Source of the DNA: Mesorhizobium mediterraneum
GTDB lineage: Bacteria > Pseudomonadota > Alphaproteobacteria > Rhizobiales > Rhizobiaceae
Length of the DNA: 64,000 bases
Assembly (NCBI RefSeq): GCF_002284565.1
Contig: NZ_NPKI01000001.1
Location: 1-64,000 of the forward strand
Direction of reading: 5' to 3'
Part shown: one piece after another, positions 1 to 8,794 of the stretch
Layout of the letters: every line of letters begins with the position of its first letter
Numbering within the stretch: the first letter of the stretch is position 1
Notes under the pieces: model-generated
Databases searched by the model: none
Told to the model about the DNA's origin: nothing
What the model saw: the letters and a program-made list of their open reading frames with translations, nothing else
Position numbers and translations under genes: made by a program

Positions 1-81
1 CATTATTGGGCTCGGGAAATTCAGGCCCTGGGTCATACGGTTCGGATGATGCCACCCGCATACGTGAAGGCCTATGTCAAG
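1..81 (+). pseudogene. IS110-family transposase fragment (left copy)
   Basis: This stretch encodes the internal IS110 transposase segment that starts HYWAREIQALGH and ends YVKAYVK, just before where family members continue into the conserved RGKNDAADA region. It enters from outside the window and stops at CAAG (78-81), where IS91-like sequence begins. The same 81 bases recur exactly, in inverted orientation, at 1451-1531. It is a remnant and cannot encode a working transposase here. Confidence 0.8.
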
Positions 82-107
82 ATATGTTCACCTGACCATA
101 TCTTGAC
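76..107. repeat. Terminal hairpin at the left edge of the IS91-like element
   Basis: GTCAAGATATG (76-86) and CATATCTTGAC (97-107) form a perfect 11-bp inverted repeat with a 10-base loop, directly at the junction between the IS110 fragment and the IS91-like segment. A second small hairpin, CCCGC-TTC-GCGGG, lies at 117-129. IS91-family elements are known to carry subterminal palindromes and to insert next to GAAC or CAAG; CAAG is present at 78-81. That this is the element's terminus is inference. Confidence 0.55.
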
Positions 108-229
108 TTGGACGAACCCGCTTCGCGGGAAAGTCTTGCTCGGAGGTCATTGATCCGGTGCAGGCGAGGCATCCTGGCATGATTGGCCGGACGTAATCGG
201 CCGGGTTCATAGGGGCTTGCTTCAGGCAA

Positions 230-260
230 GGTGACGCTGCTGCCCACGCGCAGCGTCACC
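230..260. repeat. Strong hairpin upstream of the tyrosine recombinase
   Basis: GGTGACGCTGC (230-240) pairs perfectly with GCAGCGTCACC (250-260) around a 9-base loop, ending 21 bases before the recombinase ATG. It may control translation or transcription of the recombinase, or may be part of the element's end. No run of T follows, so it is not a classical terminator. Confidence 0.5.
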
Positions 261-281
261 TCAATGCCAAGGAGCCCTTTA

Positions 282-1163
282 ATGACCCCGCTTCGGTTAC
301 GCATGATAAACGACATGCAGGTCCGCAATCTGTCGCCGCATACGCAGGACTCGTATCTGCTGCAAGTTTCGCAGTTTGCTCGCCATTTTGCGAAGTCGCC
401 CGACTTGCTCTGTCAGGAAGATGTCCGCACCTACCAAGTCTATCTGACGAATGAGAAGAAGCTGGCGCCGAAGTCCATACACGTGGCCGTTTCGGCGCTC
501 CGTTTTTTGTACCGCGTCACGCTCGGCTTCGAATGGGATTTCGACCGCATCATTCCGTGCCCCAGGGTGCCCAAGACACTCGCCGTCATCCTCAGCCCCG
601 AAGAGGTATTACACTTTCTCGGCTGCGTGGAGAGCCTGAAGCATCAGACGATCCTGACGACATGCTACGCCGCCGGTCTGCGGATTTCCGAAGCGGTGCA
701 CCTGAGACCGGAGGCCATCGACCGACAACGAATGGTACTGCGCGTCGATCAAGGCAAGGGGCAGAAGGACCGTTACGTCATGCTCTCGGCGCGCTTGCTG
801 GAGACGCTGACCGACTATTGGCGTGCCGTCCGGCCGAAGACGTGGATGTTTCCCGGCGCCATCCCCAACGAACCGATATCGACCAACGCGGTGCAGAACG
901 CCTGCGGCAAGGCGCACCGGCTGTCGGGCCTGGGCAAGCCCGTGACGCCGCATTCGTTGCGGCACGCCTTTGCCTGCCACCTACTTGAGGCCGGCACCGA
1001 TATCCGTACCATCCAGCTTTTGCTCGGCCATCGCAGCCTGTCGACCACCTCGCAATATCTGCGGATCGCAACCAGCAAGGTCTGCGCGGCGACGAGTCCG
1101 CTGGAGTTGTTGCCACGGCCAGTCCCGAAGGCGGCGCCACCGCTACCACCTGAACATTTCTGA
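282..1163 (+). CDS. Tyrosine recombinase of IS91-like element
   Basis: A 293-residue XerC/D-like site-specific recombinase. The SAM-like N-terminal core-binding domain spans about residues 1-95 (starts MTPLRLRMINDM) and the catalytic domain about 100-265. The catalytic residues are visible: R134 in AGLRISE, H224 and R227 in HSLRH, H250 in LLGH, and nucleophile Y259 in SQYLR. The ATG at 282 is preferred over an upstream GTG at 231 because relatives begin with this sequence and AAGGAG lies shortly upstream. Such recombinases are commonly encoded directly upstream of IS91-family transposase genes, and one follows here after 10 bases. The gene looks intact although its partner is broken. Substrate site unknown. 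Confidence 0.85.
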   Translation: MTPLRLRMINDMQVRNLSPHTQDSYLLQVSQFARHFAKSPDLLCQEDVRTYQVYLTNEKKLAPKSIHVAVSALRFLYRVTLGFEWDFDRIIPCPRVPKTLAVILSPEEVLHFLGCVESLKHQTILTTCYAAGLRISEAVHLRPEAIDRQRMVLRVDQGKGQKDRYVMLSARLLETLTDYWRAVRPKTWMFPGAIPNEPISTNAVQNACGKAHRLSGLGKPVTPHSLRHAFACHLLEAGTDIRTIQLLLGHRSLSTTSQYLRIATSKVCAATSPLELLPRPVPKAAPPLPPEHF

Positions 1164-1173
1164 CGGTCGCCCC

Positions 1174-1450
1174 ATGGGGCGATCTGGTCCGGAGGTGGCG
1201 GATGTATTCCGCCGCTATGGTGCTGCTTGGCGTGAGCAGCACGGCGCGTCGCTGTCGACCGAACGGCGTGCAGCCATGTCGAACAATGCGACCGATGCGG
1301 TGAGCGGCGGATCGCCTACAACAGCTGCCGTTCGCGCAACTGCCCCAAATGCCAGTCCCTGGCGCGTGCGGATTGGATCGAAGCGCGGCGGGCGGAGCTT
1401 CTCGACACGCAATATTTTCATGTCGTCTTCACCGTGCCCGACGAGATCGC
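1174..1450 (+). pseudogene. IS91-family transposase, 5' fragment
   Basis: The start (MGRSGPEVADVFRRYGAAW) matches the N-terminus of IS91-type Y2 (HUH) rolling-circle transposases. After about 36 codons the frame breaks and some sequence is missing. In another frame the zinc-binding part follows, with EQCDRCGERRIAYNSC, NCPKCQ and YFHVVFTVPDEIA. The gene then ends abruptly at 1450, where inverted IS110 sequence starts, so the catalytic Y2 domain is absent. It is a nonfunctional remnant of the transposase that would pair with the recombinase upstream. Confidence 0.8.
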
Positions 1451-1705
1451 CTTGACATAGGCCTTCACGTATGCGGGTGGCATCATCCGAACCGTATGAC
1501 CCAGGGCCTGAATTTCCCGAGCCCAATAATGCGCGCTGCCACAGGCCTCCATCCCTACGAGACAAGGCTGCAATGTGCGAAAGAAGTCCAGCACCTGCGA
1601 TCGACGCAGTGCGCGACGTACGATCACGTCTCCTTCTTCGGCTATGCCATGAACCTGAAAAACGGATTTGGCCAGATCGAGCCCGACTGTGGTAATCTTC
1701 TTCAT
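1451..1705 (-). pseudogene. IS110-family transposase, N-terminal half (right copy)
   Basis: Reading leftward from ATG at 1705, the product begins MKKITTVGLDLAKSVFQVHG, a characteristic IS110-family start with the first acidic residue of the RuvC-like DEDD catalytic domain in GLDLAK. It continues to YVKAYVK and then runs into IS91-like sequence at 1450. About 85 of some 340 residues remain. Positions 1451-1531 are an exact inverted copy of 1-81. Confidence 0.85.
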
Positions 1706-1830
1706 GGAGCGGTCCTTCTTCTTTGTGGCGTTTCAACACGACCACGTTAGGCACTTGATGCCGTTTGAGAAGGGCCGTTCCACCTCATCAGCTTCGGGCC
1801 GATTAGGCCTCAAAGCTGCATTCCCGATCA

Positions 1831-2916
1831 TCAGACAACGGCCCAGGCCTGGAACCGCTTCCGGCCGGTGATTTCGCGCAGATTGAGCGCACCGACAAGA
1901 TCCAGCGCACCCTGCCGGCTGACCTCCAGTTCCTTCTGGACCATGGCCGTCGATACCAGCGGCCGCGCCAGCACCAAGTCTATCAGCCGCGGCAGTTTCG
2001 AGTTCGTCCGCCGCGACCGCAAGCGCCGCTCCAGTTGGCCCCGCGCCAGCACCAGCCGGTCATGTTCTTTCAGCCCGGCCGATGCCGCCGCGTGGATGGT
2101 CTCGAGGACAGCGAGCAGCCGCACACTTTTGTCACGGGCGCGCCGCCGGTCCCTTTGGATCGCGCGCAAGCCGACAGAAAGACTGGCGAGATGGTTGGCA
2201 GTCGTGCCGGTCTGACGCAGCAGCGCCGCGGCCAAAAGCGGCCCGAGCCATGGCGCGTGCTGTAAGACCTCGATCTCGGTCCAGGCGTCGATAAGCAACG
2301 CGACGCGCAGCACGGCAGGCAGGTCGATTGTTGCCCGCAGCACAGCCTGCCATTCAGCCAGCCGTGCATCCTCATCCCAGTCGAGGTCGTAGACCAGGGC
2401 CGGCCGGTCGTTCGCGATCGGCCTTTTTGGACCGGTCTGGATGCCGGCGAGCACGTTTGTCGATCGGGCGAGCAAGGCGTCGATTTCGGCGAACTCGTGC
2501 GCCATCGCGTCCTGCTCGGCCGACGACCCGCCATCATCGACACCCTCCTCAGAAGATGAGGCCCCCTCGCCGTCCCGGCCATTTTGTGCCGGCTCCGCCG
2601 CCGCACCGCCGCGACCAGTCAGCGCCAATAACCCGTCGCGGCCGAGCGCCCAGTCGGGTTTATTGCCAAAAATGTGGCGGCGGGCGCGCAGCACGGCATG
2701 CGCCCGGGTGAGATCATGTGTCGGAGTGCGGATATCCATGTGGGCGTCGTGCAGGACGAGGTCCTCAAGGTGGACCAGTTCGCCTTCGATCCACAGCGCC
2801 GCCGCCGCGTCGGCAAAGTGTTGGCGCTCGATCCAGCCGTCGCGCACCGGCGAGCGCGCCAGACGCTCGTCGAGCCGCGCCAAAGCCTCGGTGTCGTTTT
2901 TACCTCCCGATTTCAA
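1831..2916 (-). CDS. DUF1612 / helix-turn-helix protein (RHE_PE00001-like)
   Basis: A 361-residue protein of the DUF1612 family, known almost only from rhizobial plasmids. The N-terminal part has the family signature LDERLARSP, a DGWIERQHF segment and ELVHLEDLVLHDAHMDIRTPTHDLTRAHAVL. An acidic low-complexity linker follows (about 120-155), and the C-terminus holds a helix-turn-helix-like segment (STAMVQKELEVSRQGALDLV, near 320-345), suggesting DNA binding. The first eight residues (MKSGGKND) do not look like the family, whose members extend upstream of LDERL. The gene therefore seems truncated at its 5' end by the Tni transposon that starts beside it. Same strand as the ScpB and DUF1403 genes at 6.6-8.4 kb, probably once one operon. 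Biochemical function unknown. Confidence 0.75.
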   Translation of the reverse strand: MKSGGKNDTEALARLDERLARSPVRDGWIERQHFADAAAALWIEGELVHLEDLVLHDAHMDIRTPTHDLTRAHAVLRARRHIFGNKPDWALGRDGLLALTGRGGAAAEPAQNGRDGEGASSSEEGVDDGGSSAEQDAMAHEFAEIDALLARSTNVLAGIQTGPKRPIANDRPALVYDLDWDEDARLAEWQAVLRATIDLPAVLRVALLIDAWTEIEVLQHAPWLGPLLAAALLRQTGTTANHLASLSVGLRAIQRDRRRARDKSVRLLAVLETIHAAASAGLKEHDRLVLARGQLERRLRSRRTNSKLPRLIDLVLARPLVSTAMVQKELEVSRQGALDLVGALNLREITGRKRFQAWAVV

Positions 2917-2945
2917 ACAGGGAAAAGTCAGGTGTTGTTTAGGTT

Positions 2946-4649
2946 TTGGCGCTACGACAGCCCCGATTTTTCGCTAACGATTTCACTGACTGCGATTTGC
3001 CGCACCGATTGCACAACCGCAAAGCCGCACCCGGCACGTCGCATTCCGACGAAGCATGGTCGGCGGCACGTCGTCTCGCTCGCGAGCTCGACAGGATTCT
3101 CGACGGTTCGGGGCCAAGACGCGCGGCAATCAACCGGGCCGCGGCCGAGCTGCGCCTCTCGACCCGCCAAGTCTACAATCTGCTGGCGCGCTACCGCAAC
3201 GATCGGACCGTGACGTCGCTGCTGCCCCAGTTGGATGGCAGCCGCAAGAAGCGCCTTGATCAAGGCATCGAGGCGATCATTGCGACGACGTTGCGAGAGC
3301 AGTGGCTGGTGCTGGAGGCTCCGCCGCTCGCTCCCGTCGTGGCCGAGATCCGCGCTCGCTGCGAAGAGGCCGGCTTGGCCGCTCCGTCCTATCTCACGGT
3401 CGCCCGCCGGATACCCGGGCTGTTCAGCCCCGAGGAGATCGCGAGGAAACGGTCCGCCAATCCGAAGCATCTCCAGCGTCTCAAACCGCGGCCAGGATAC
3501 ATCCATGCGGCGCGCCCACTGGATGTCTGCCAGATAGATCACACGCCCACGGACATCAACTTCGTCGAGGTCGTCGACGGCGGCGGGACGTTCATCGGCC
3601 GGGCATACTTGACGATCGTCACCGACGTGGCGACACGCTGCATCTTTGGCTTCTGTCTCACCCTCGAGAAGCCGTCTGCGCTGTCGGTCGCGCTCTGCCT
3701 AGCGCAGGCTGTGTGTCCAAAGGAGGCCTGGCTCAGCGCACATGACATCAACCACGGCTGGCCGATGTTCGGTCGACCGAGGTCGCTTGTCACCGACTCC
3801 GCCAAGGAGTTCAAAGGGCATGCCTTCCAGCGCGGGTGCGAGGACTACGGCATTCGCATCCGCTACCGGGATCGCGGTCGCGTCCACCAAGGCGGGGTGG
3901 TCGAGAGGCTACTTGGGAAGCTCAACTCTGTTCTGGCAACGCAGCCGGGCTCGACGGGCCGATCCGTGGCGGATCGCGACGAATACCCCGCGCAGCGGCG
4001 AGCTCGCCTCAGCTTCGCCGATCTCGAGCGATGCATCGCGCTCGCCGTGATCGACCATAACCTTCAGGAAAATGCGAGGACGTTGAAGGTGCCGGCGACA
4101 GAATGGGAGCGACAGGCGCGCGATCTCCAGCACTTCGATGATGATGCGATGCAAGTGCTGCTTGCCTTTCTCCCCGTAGCAGAGAGGCGCATCTCACCGC
4201 AGGGTGTCAGCATGTTCGCGTTGGACTATTTTTCACCGTGGCTGGGCAGCCTCGTCCCGCAACGAGACCGTCTGGGACGGCTCGAGCTGCGATACGATCC
4301 TCGCGATATCAGCCACGTCTACATCCGGGACCCGGAGACGAGGGAGTTCCGGCCCGTGGAGCGGCGTGACGGAATGCTTGCTCCCATGACGTTGTGGGAG
4401 CACGAAGCTGACCGCTCGCACCAACGCAGCGCGAATGCGCGAACGGATGTCGAAAAAGTGACGCTCCGCCGTCAGATAACGGAAATCGCCAGCGGGCAAA
4501 AGCCATCAAAAATCGAGCTGCGCAATGCCGTGCGTCGAGCACATGCGGTAGAGGCCGCCAAACCCTATGATGCGCTGCGCCCCGCAAAACCGGCGCCTGC
4601 CGAGCATCCCGTACGCCACAAACGCCGTCTGCCAGTCGAGGACTGGTGA
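2946..4649 (+). CDS. tniA: TniA/TnsB-like Mu-type DDE transposase
   Basis: A 567-residue transposase with an N-terminal helix-turn-helix region (about 60-85, LSTRQVYNLLARY), an RNase-H-like rve integrase core and a Mu-transposase C-terminal beta-barrel. The catalytic acids are visible: D198 in CQIDHT, D284 in LVTDSAKEF and E320 in GVVERLLGKLN. It would cut and join transposon ends together with TniB and TniQ, encoded immediately downstream. The start is uncertain: the TTG at 2946 gives about 33 leading residues that look like transposon-end DNA, and a start nearer residue 34 is possible. The reading frame is otherwise intact. Confidence 0.85.
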   Translation: MALRQPRFFANDFTDCDLPHRLHNRKAAPGTSHSDEAWSAARRLARELDRILDGSGPRRAAINRAAAELRLSTRQVYNLLARYRNDRTVTSLLPQLDGSRKKRLDQGIEAIIATTLREQWLVLEAPPLAPVVAEIRARCEEAGLAAPSYLTVARRIPGLFSPEEIARKRSANPKHLQRLKPRPGYIHAARPLDVCQIDHTPTDINFVEVVDGGGTFIGRAYLTIVTDVATRCIFGFCLTLEKPSALSVALCLAQAVCPKEAWLSAHDINHGWPMFGRPRSLVTDSAKEFKGHAFQRGCEDYGIRIRYRDRGRVHQGGVVERLLGKLNSVLATQPGSTGRSVADRDEYPAQRRARLSFADLERCIALAVIDHNLQENARTLKVPATEWERQARDLQHFDDDAMQVLLAFLPVAERRISPQGVSMFALDYFSPWLGSLVPQRDRLGRLELRYDPRDISHVYIRDPETREFRPVERRDGMLAPMTLWEHEADRSHQRSANARTDVEKVTLRRQITEIASGQKPSKIELRNAVRRAHAVEAAKPYDALRPAKPAPAEHPVRHKRRLPVEDW

Positions 4650-4650
4650 C

Positions 4651-5527
4651 GTGGTGGGCCATCTGCTCGATCACGTTCGCCCGGTTCTTGACCGCAGGAT
4701 GGAAGAGCGGATCGCCTATATCCAGGCGCCGCGATGGATCGGACATCAGGTGACAGTCCAAGCGCATGAACGCCTTGCCGAGTTGCTGTCCCGGCCGCCG
4801 GCGTTGCGGACCCGAGGCCTGATGCTCGTCGGACCCTATGCCAACGGCAAGAGATGATCGCCGAACGGTTTGCTGTCGAACATCTGAGAACCGCCGAGCA
4901 GCAGCGGGTGTGGGTGGTCCAGACGCGTGAGGGTGCGGGCCTCGCCCATTTCTATGAAGCATCCTCGAGGCATTGCGAGCGCCAACCGGCATGGGTCGTG
5001 GTGTCGGCCGCAAAGCCGAGCAAATCGATCGCCTGTTCGACAGCCTGAAGCCCAGGATGCTGATCTTCGACGAATTCCACAATGCGCTGCGGGGCCGATC
5101 GCGGGACGTCGAGGCGGTTCTTGCCTTCCTCAGAAGGATCGGCCGCCAGTTCGACATTTCACCGATTCTGATCGGTGAGGTCGCGGTGTACGACTTCATC
5201 AACCAGACCGCCGAAATGGCGACCCGGTTCGACCTGCATGCAGTGCCGCGATGGCAATATGGCGAGGAGTTTTTCGCGCTGCTCAACAGCCTCGAAGCCG
5301 CCTTGCCGCTCGCCCGCGCTTCCGATCTCTCGGATGAACCGATGGCGCGGATGATCTTTCAGCTCTCCGAGGGCCTGATCGGCGAGATCGTGGCGATCGT
5401 CTCTGCGGCGGCCGTGGCGGCGGCAAGGTCTGGCGCGGAGCGGATAACGAAAACGGGCATCGAGGCGCTGCGCTACATCCCCGTCTCGAAGCGCCGCCGG
5501 GCGCCGGTGCGTGACCGCCTGCTGTGA
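4651..5527 (+). pseudogene. tniB: TniB-like AAA+ ATPase, broken by two frameshifts
   Basis: The target-selection ATPase of the Tni system (TniB/TnsC family), starting at GTG 4651, one base after the tniA stop. It reads VVGHLLDHVRPVLDRRMEER to the P-loop GPYANGK, where the frame is lost at about 4854: the expected Ser/Thr codon has lost a base (GGCAAG-AG-ATGATC). It resumes in another frame as MIAERF, QTREGAGLAHFYEA, then shifts again near 4964, where restoring one base would give FYEAILEALRAPTG. The last frame carries Walker B (MLIFDEFHN) and continues to 5527. Both lesions are single-base deletions, so no functional protein is expected unless these are sequencing errors. Confidence 0.8.
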
Positions 5528-6555
5528 GCGGAGCACGCTTCGCCATCGAGATCCGTGAGCGATACGGGGACGTCGTTCGGGATCGGTGGTCCGTTTCCAT
5601 TGACCCGCAGCCGGATGAGCTATTGTCGAGCTGGCTCCACCGCCTTGCCATCGCCAACGGTATCGCGCCGCGGCCATTCGCCGGCGTCTTGGGGCTTGGT
5701 GACGGAATGGGGTCGTCCCGCCTCGACCATAGCCTAACGCACGGTGTCGCGACCCTGCTCCAACAACAGGCGGATATTGCAACGGAAGCGTTGTCGGCGA
5801 TGACGATGACCGGTCCAGCGTTGACGCCGCTCCTGCTGCCGTTGCGCGAGAACGTCCGCCCGAACCGTTCGACCTGGACGCAGTATTGTCCCCAGTGCCT
5901 TGCCGGCGACCAGGCGCCGTATTTTCGCCGGCACTGGCGGCTGGCGACGCGCATCTCGTGCTTCGTGCATGGTCGCGGTCTTCGGGATCGATGTCCCGCC
6001 TGTCGCAGCGGGATTGCATCCTTCGACCAGACCGACCTGATGCCGCAGCACTTTTGCGCCCGATGCGCCTTCGCTCTGCGCACGGCATCGAAGGTCTTCG
6101 TCAAAACGTCGGCACGACGGCTGGAACGGTCGATCGACGATATCTGCAAGGTGGGGATGGCCAAGGGATCGATGACGATCGGCGACCTGACTTCGCGGCT
6201 GCTGGGCGCGCCTGTCATTGCAGGCGTCTCATTGGGCAAGACGCTCACGAACCTGTCCACGTCCTCGCGCATCCGCTGCTTCGAATGGCTCGCGGACAAG
6301 CCTGTCGGCTGGTTGACGGCAGATGAGGACGATGCTGTTGCCCGGCGGCGTCGGCTCGTCCTGGCTGCAGGCGGCCATGACCGGTTGATTGCGCACTTCT
6401 CGGATTTCATGGACACGCATCAAGGATCGCCGAGGTCTGTGCGGTCACCCCCGACCGGCGCCGACCTTGCTGCTCTGCTCGCGGCCTATTCGCGCGCCAC
6501 TGACGATGCGATCCAAACGAAGCGTCACCGTGTTCTTGCGGTCCCACGCGGATAG
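5524..6555 (+). CDS. tniQ: TniQ-family protein
   Basis: A 343-residue TniQ protein, the third component of Tn5053/Tn7-like transposition, thought to bridge the transposition complex and its target. The N-terminus has the family signature DELLSSWLHRLAIANG (about 31-46). Four zinc-ligand pairs follow: C122/C125 (CPQC), C146/H149, C157/C160 (CPAC) and C178/C181 (CARC). The start codon overlaps the tniB stop by 4 bases. The frame is intact and of normal length, in contrast to tniB. Confidence 0.85.
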   Translation: MSGARFAIEIRERYGDVVRDRWSVSIDPQPDELLSSWLHRLAIANGIAPRPFAGVLGLGDGMGSSRLDHSLTHGVATLLQQQADIATEALSAMTMTGPALTPLLLPLRENVRPNRSTWTQYCPQCLAGDQAPYFRRHWRLATRISCFVHGRGLRDRCPACRSGIASFDQTDLMPQHFCARCAFALRTASKVFVKTSARRLERSIDDICKVGMAKGSMTIGDLTSRLLGAPVIAGVSLGKTLTNLSTSSRIRCFEWLADKPVGWLTADEDDAVARRRRLVLAAGGHDRLIAHFSDFMDTHQGSPRSVRSPPTGADLAALLAAYSRATDDAIQTKRHRVLAVPRG

Positions 6556-6596
6556 GACTGCTGCCCGCGAACCACCCATCCCTGGTGAGCAGCATG

Positions 6597-7328
6597 CTAT
6601 TCATCACCGGCAACGCCCGCATCTTCATCCCAGTCACTGGAAAACCCCGGCGTGATGTCGCCCGCCAGCAGCTTCTCCTTCGACAGCAGGCCTGCATCCT
6701 CAAGCGCATCGATGTCGGGGAGATCGCGCAGGGTGTCGAACCCGAACTGCAGCAGGAACGCCTTGGTCGTGACATAGGTGTAGGGCGCGCCTGGGGTCGG
6801 GCTGCGTGGGCCGGAGGCGATCAGGCCGAAGCCGCGCAAATTGCCGATCAGGTCGCGGCTGATTTCCTTGCCGAACAAGGAGGACAGTTCGGCACGGGTG
6901 ATCGGCTGGAAGTAGGCGATCGTCAACAGCACGAGCACCTCCGGCTGCGAAAGGTTTTTTTGCTCTTGCTCGTCCGTGCCTAACGCTGCGCGAATGGCAT
7001 CACCGTAGGCCGGCCGCGTCAGGTGCCGAAAACCGCCGGCGACCGCGACCAGGTCGTAAGGACGGCCGCGCAGTTCCTCGCGGATGTCATCAATGAGGAG
7101 GTCGAGGTTGCAACTGGCGCCAATCACTTGCGCGAGCACACTACGTGTGACCGGCTCGCTGGCGGCGAAGACCGTCGCCTCGACGCGGTTCATCCACTCC
7201 CGCCAGCGAACCTCCGCCGGCAGGTGGTCGAGATCGCGATCGAACAAATGGTCATTTGAACGACGGTCGCCTGATCGATGGTCATCCGACCGGCCCCGCC
7301 CTCGCCTCTTGCGGTCCGCTTCAGCCAT
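6597..7328 (-). CDS. scpB: ScpB-like winged-helix protein
   Basis: A 243-residue relative of ScpB, the tandem winged-helix kleisin-associated subunit of the SMC-ScpAB chromosome-segregation complex. The conserved core begins after a charged tail (residues 1-40), with the first winged helix around VEATVFAASEPVTRSVLAQVI. The second carries the hallmark LVLLTIAYFQPITRAELSSLFG, and the family ending APYTYVTTKAFLLQFGFDTLRDLP is present. No ScpA or SMC gene is in the window. It sits 3 bases after the DUF1403 gene on the same strand, so the two are probably co-transcribed. Plasmid-borne ScpB copies of this type occur in rhizobia. A role in plasmid segregation or in regulating the neighbouring recombinase is speculation. 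Confidence 0.8.
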   Translation of the reverse strand: MAEADRKRRGRGRSDDHRSGDRRSNDHLFDRDLDHLPAEVRWREWMNRVEATVFAASEPVTRSVLAQVIGASCNLDLLIDDIREELRGRPYDLVAVAGGFRHLTRPAYGDAIRAALGTDEQEQKNLSQPEVLVLLTIAYFQPITRAELSSLFGKEISRDLIGNLRGFGLIASGPRSPTPGAPYTYVTTKAFLLQFGFDTLRDLPDIDALEDAGLLSKEKLLAGDITPGFSSDWDEDAGVAGDE

Positions 7329-7331
7329 TTG

Positions 7332-8357
7332 CTAAAGCCCGTAGATGCGGAACGTGGTGCGGCCGGACAGCTCGCGCACGGCGCCGAGATCGACCAATCG
7401 GTCGAACAGCCGCCGCAGGCCGCGGTCGCTCATCCCGGTCCTTTTGTCCCCGCGCGAGGCAACGAGCGCATCGTCGTTCAGCAAATGATCGACGACATGG
7501 TCCGCCCCCTTTGCCCGCAGTTTCGGAGCGACACCGAACAGCCGATCCGCACGGCGCCCGAGCTCGGCGGAAAGATCGATGGCGCGCAGCGCGGCGCGCG
7601 CCTGAGCCACGAGCAGGCCCTGCACCCTCTCCCCGCCTGGCGCCTGGTCGCTTTCCGTCAGACTGGTTGTTCTCACTCGCACGCCACGCGTGCTTCCGCC
7701 CGATGCAGGCTGCGCTCCCAGAAGCGGCACCGCATGCGGCCAACCCAATCTTTGCGCGAGCAGGGCGTCGGCGAGCCAAGCACCCAAATTGCGTCCGAAG
7801 CCATCGCGTTCCGCGCTCGCGAAGGCACCGGTCAGCATCTCGACAACGCCGGCTGCCGTAGACAGCTGGCGGAGATCCTCGAGGAGATCGCCGACCGCCG
7901 CGCCGTCGCGGGCGAAAAAACCGAATTCTTCCAAGACCGCGGTGAGGTTTTTTGCCGTCAGGAGATCCTCCGCGGGCCGGGCTGCCAGCCGGCGCCAGGC
8001 GAGCAGCAAAACACCGCCCGGCCCAACGTCGTCACCGGGACGGGTCAGGAGAAAAGAATCGCGCAGCGCGGCCTCGTCCTCGGTGCGCCCCGCCTGCCGT
8101 GCCGTCGTCGCGGCCGCCGCGAGCGCGAGGCGCTGCCGCCAGGCGCCCGCCCATTTTTCGTCCCGGCGCACGACAGCATCGAGCGCGGTCAGCGCCGCGC
8201 CGGACGCAAGCGCAGCATCTTCGACGGTTTGCGCCGTCTCGACGGCCCGGCGCAGCCAGGATGGCACAGTCGCCATGGGCGCGATCGGCGCGGCGCCGAG
8301 CGGCTGGACGGCGTGGCGGGAAGGCGGTTTGGCGTGGCGAATCATCGCCGGCAGCAT
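7332..8357 (-). CDS. DUF1403-family protein
   Basis: A 341-residue alpha-helical, Ala/Arg-rich protein that I recognise as DUF1403, a family of unknown function found on rhizobial plasmids. Seen in the sequence: an N-terminal VPSWLRRAVETAQTVEDAALASGAALTALD-type segment (about 31-60), a GDDVGPGGVLLLAWRRLA stretch, and a C-terminal part (about 285-341, DHVVDHLLNDDAL to FRIYGL) that could be a small winged helix. It is the upstream gene of a probable operon with scpB, followed (before transposon insertion) by the DUF1612 gene. No enzymatic motif seen. Confidence 0.7.
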   Translation of the reverse strand: MLPAMIRHAKPPSRHAVQPLGAAPIAPMATVPSWLRRAVETAQTVEDAALASGAALTALDAVVRRDEKWAGAWRQRLALAAAATTARQAGRTEDEAALRDSFLLTRPGDDVGPGGVLLLAWRRLAARPAEDLLTAKNLTAVLEEFGFFARDGAAVGDLLEDLRQLSTAAGVVEMLTGAFASAERDGFGRNLGAWLADALLAQRLGWPHAVPLLGAQPASGGSTRGVRVRTTSLTESDQAPGGERVQGLLVAQARAALRAIDLSAELGRRADRLFGVAPKLRAKGADHVVDHLLNDDALVASRGDKRTGMSDRGLRRLFDRLVDLGAVRELSGRTTFRIYGL

Positions 8358-8464
8358 GAGTCATCGCGGCGCTTTTTGCAATCATCTCGGCCATAAAGCG
8401 CCGGGGATGTCGAACGACGTTCGTGTCCGGTAAGCTTGCCTTATCGGACGTAACCGAAGCGCCG

Positions 8465-8794
8465 CTAGCGCAGCACCTGCAGCCCGTGCTTGTCGACCAC
8501 AAACAGCAGCTTCAGCGCCATGCCACTCGGCCGCTTGGCTCCGGTCTCCCATTTCTGCACCGTCGATTCGGATGTGTTCAGATAGCGCGCAAACACCGGC
8601 TGGCTGACATGGTTCTTCTCCCGCAGCGCCTTGATCGCGTCGGGCTCGATCGCCGGCGGCACCGTCAGGCAGCTCTCGTCGAAGCTGCGCATCGTCGCCT
8701 TGTCGATCGCCCCGACCTTGTAGAGCGCGCTCGCCGAGCTGTGGATCGCCTCGAAGGCGTCGGACTTGTATTTTCTAGCCCTGCTCATGTGCAT
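8465..8794 (-). CDS. HigA/NadS-like helix-turn-helix antitoxin
   Basis: A 109-residue XRE-type DNA-binding protein. The helix-turn-helix spans about residues 57-95 (IKALREKNHVSQPVFARYLN through STVQKWETGAKRPSG), a pattern typical of antitoxins of RelE/HigB-type toxins. It follows the toxin gene on the same strand and overlaps it by 10 bases, the toxin-first order of higBA loci. It would neutralise the toxin by binding it and repress the shared promoter. An alternative start is the second ATG two codons in. Confidence 0.85.
   Translation of the reverse strand: MHMSRARKYKSDAFEAIHSSASALYKVGAIDKATMRSFDESCLTVPPAIEPDAIKALREKNHVSQPVFARYLNTSESTVQKWETGAKRPSGMALKLLFVVDKHGLQVLR

Noticed and set aside
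230..260. The hairpin read as a transcription terminator
   Set aside because: The stem is strong, but no T run follows on either strand.
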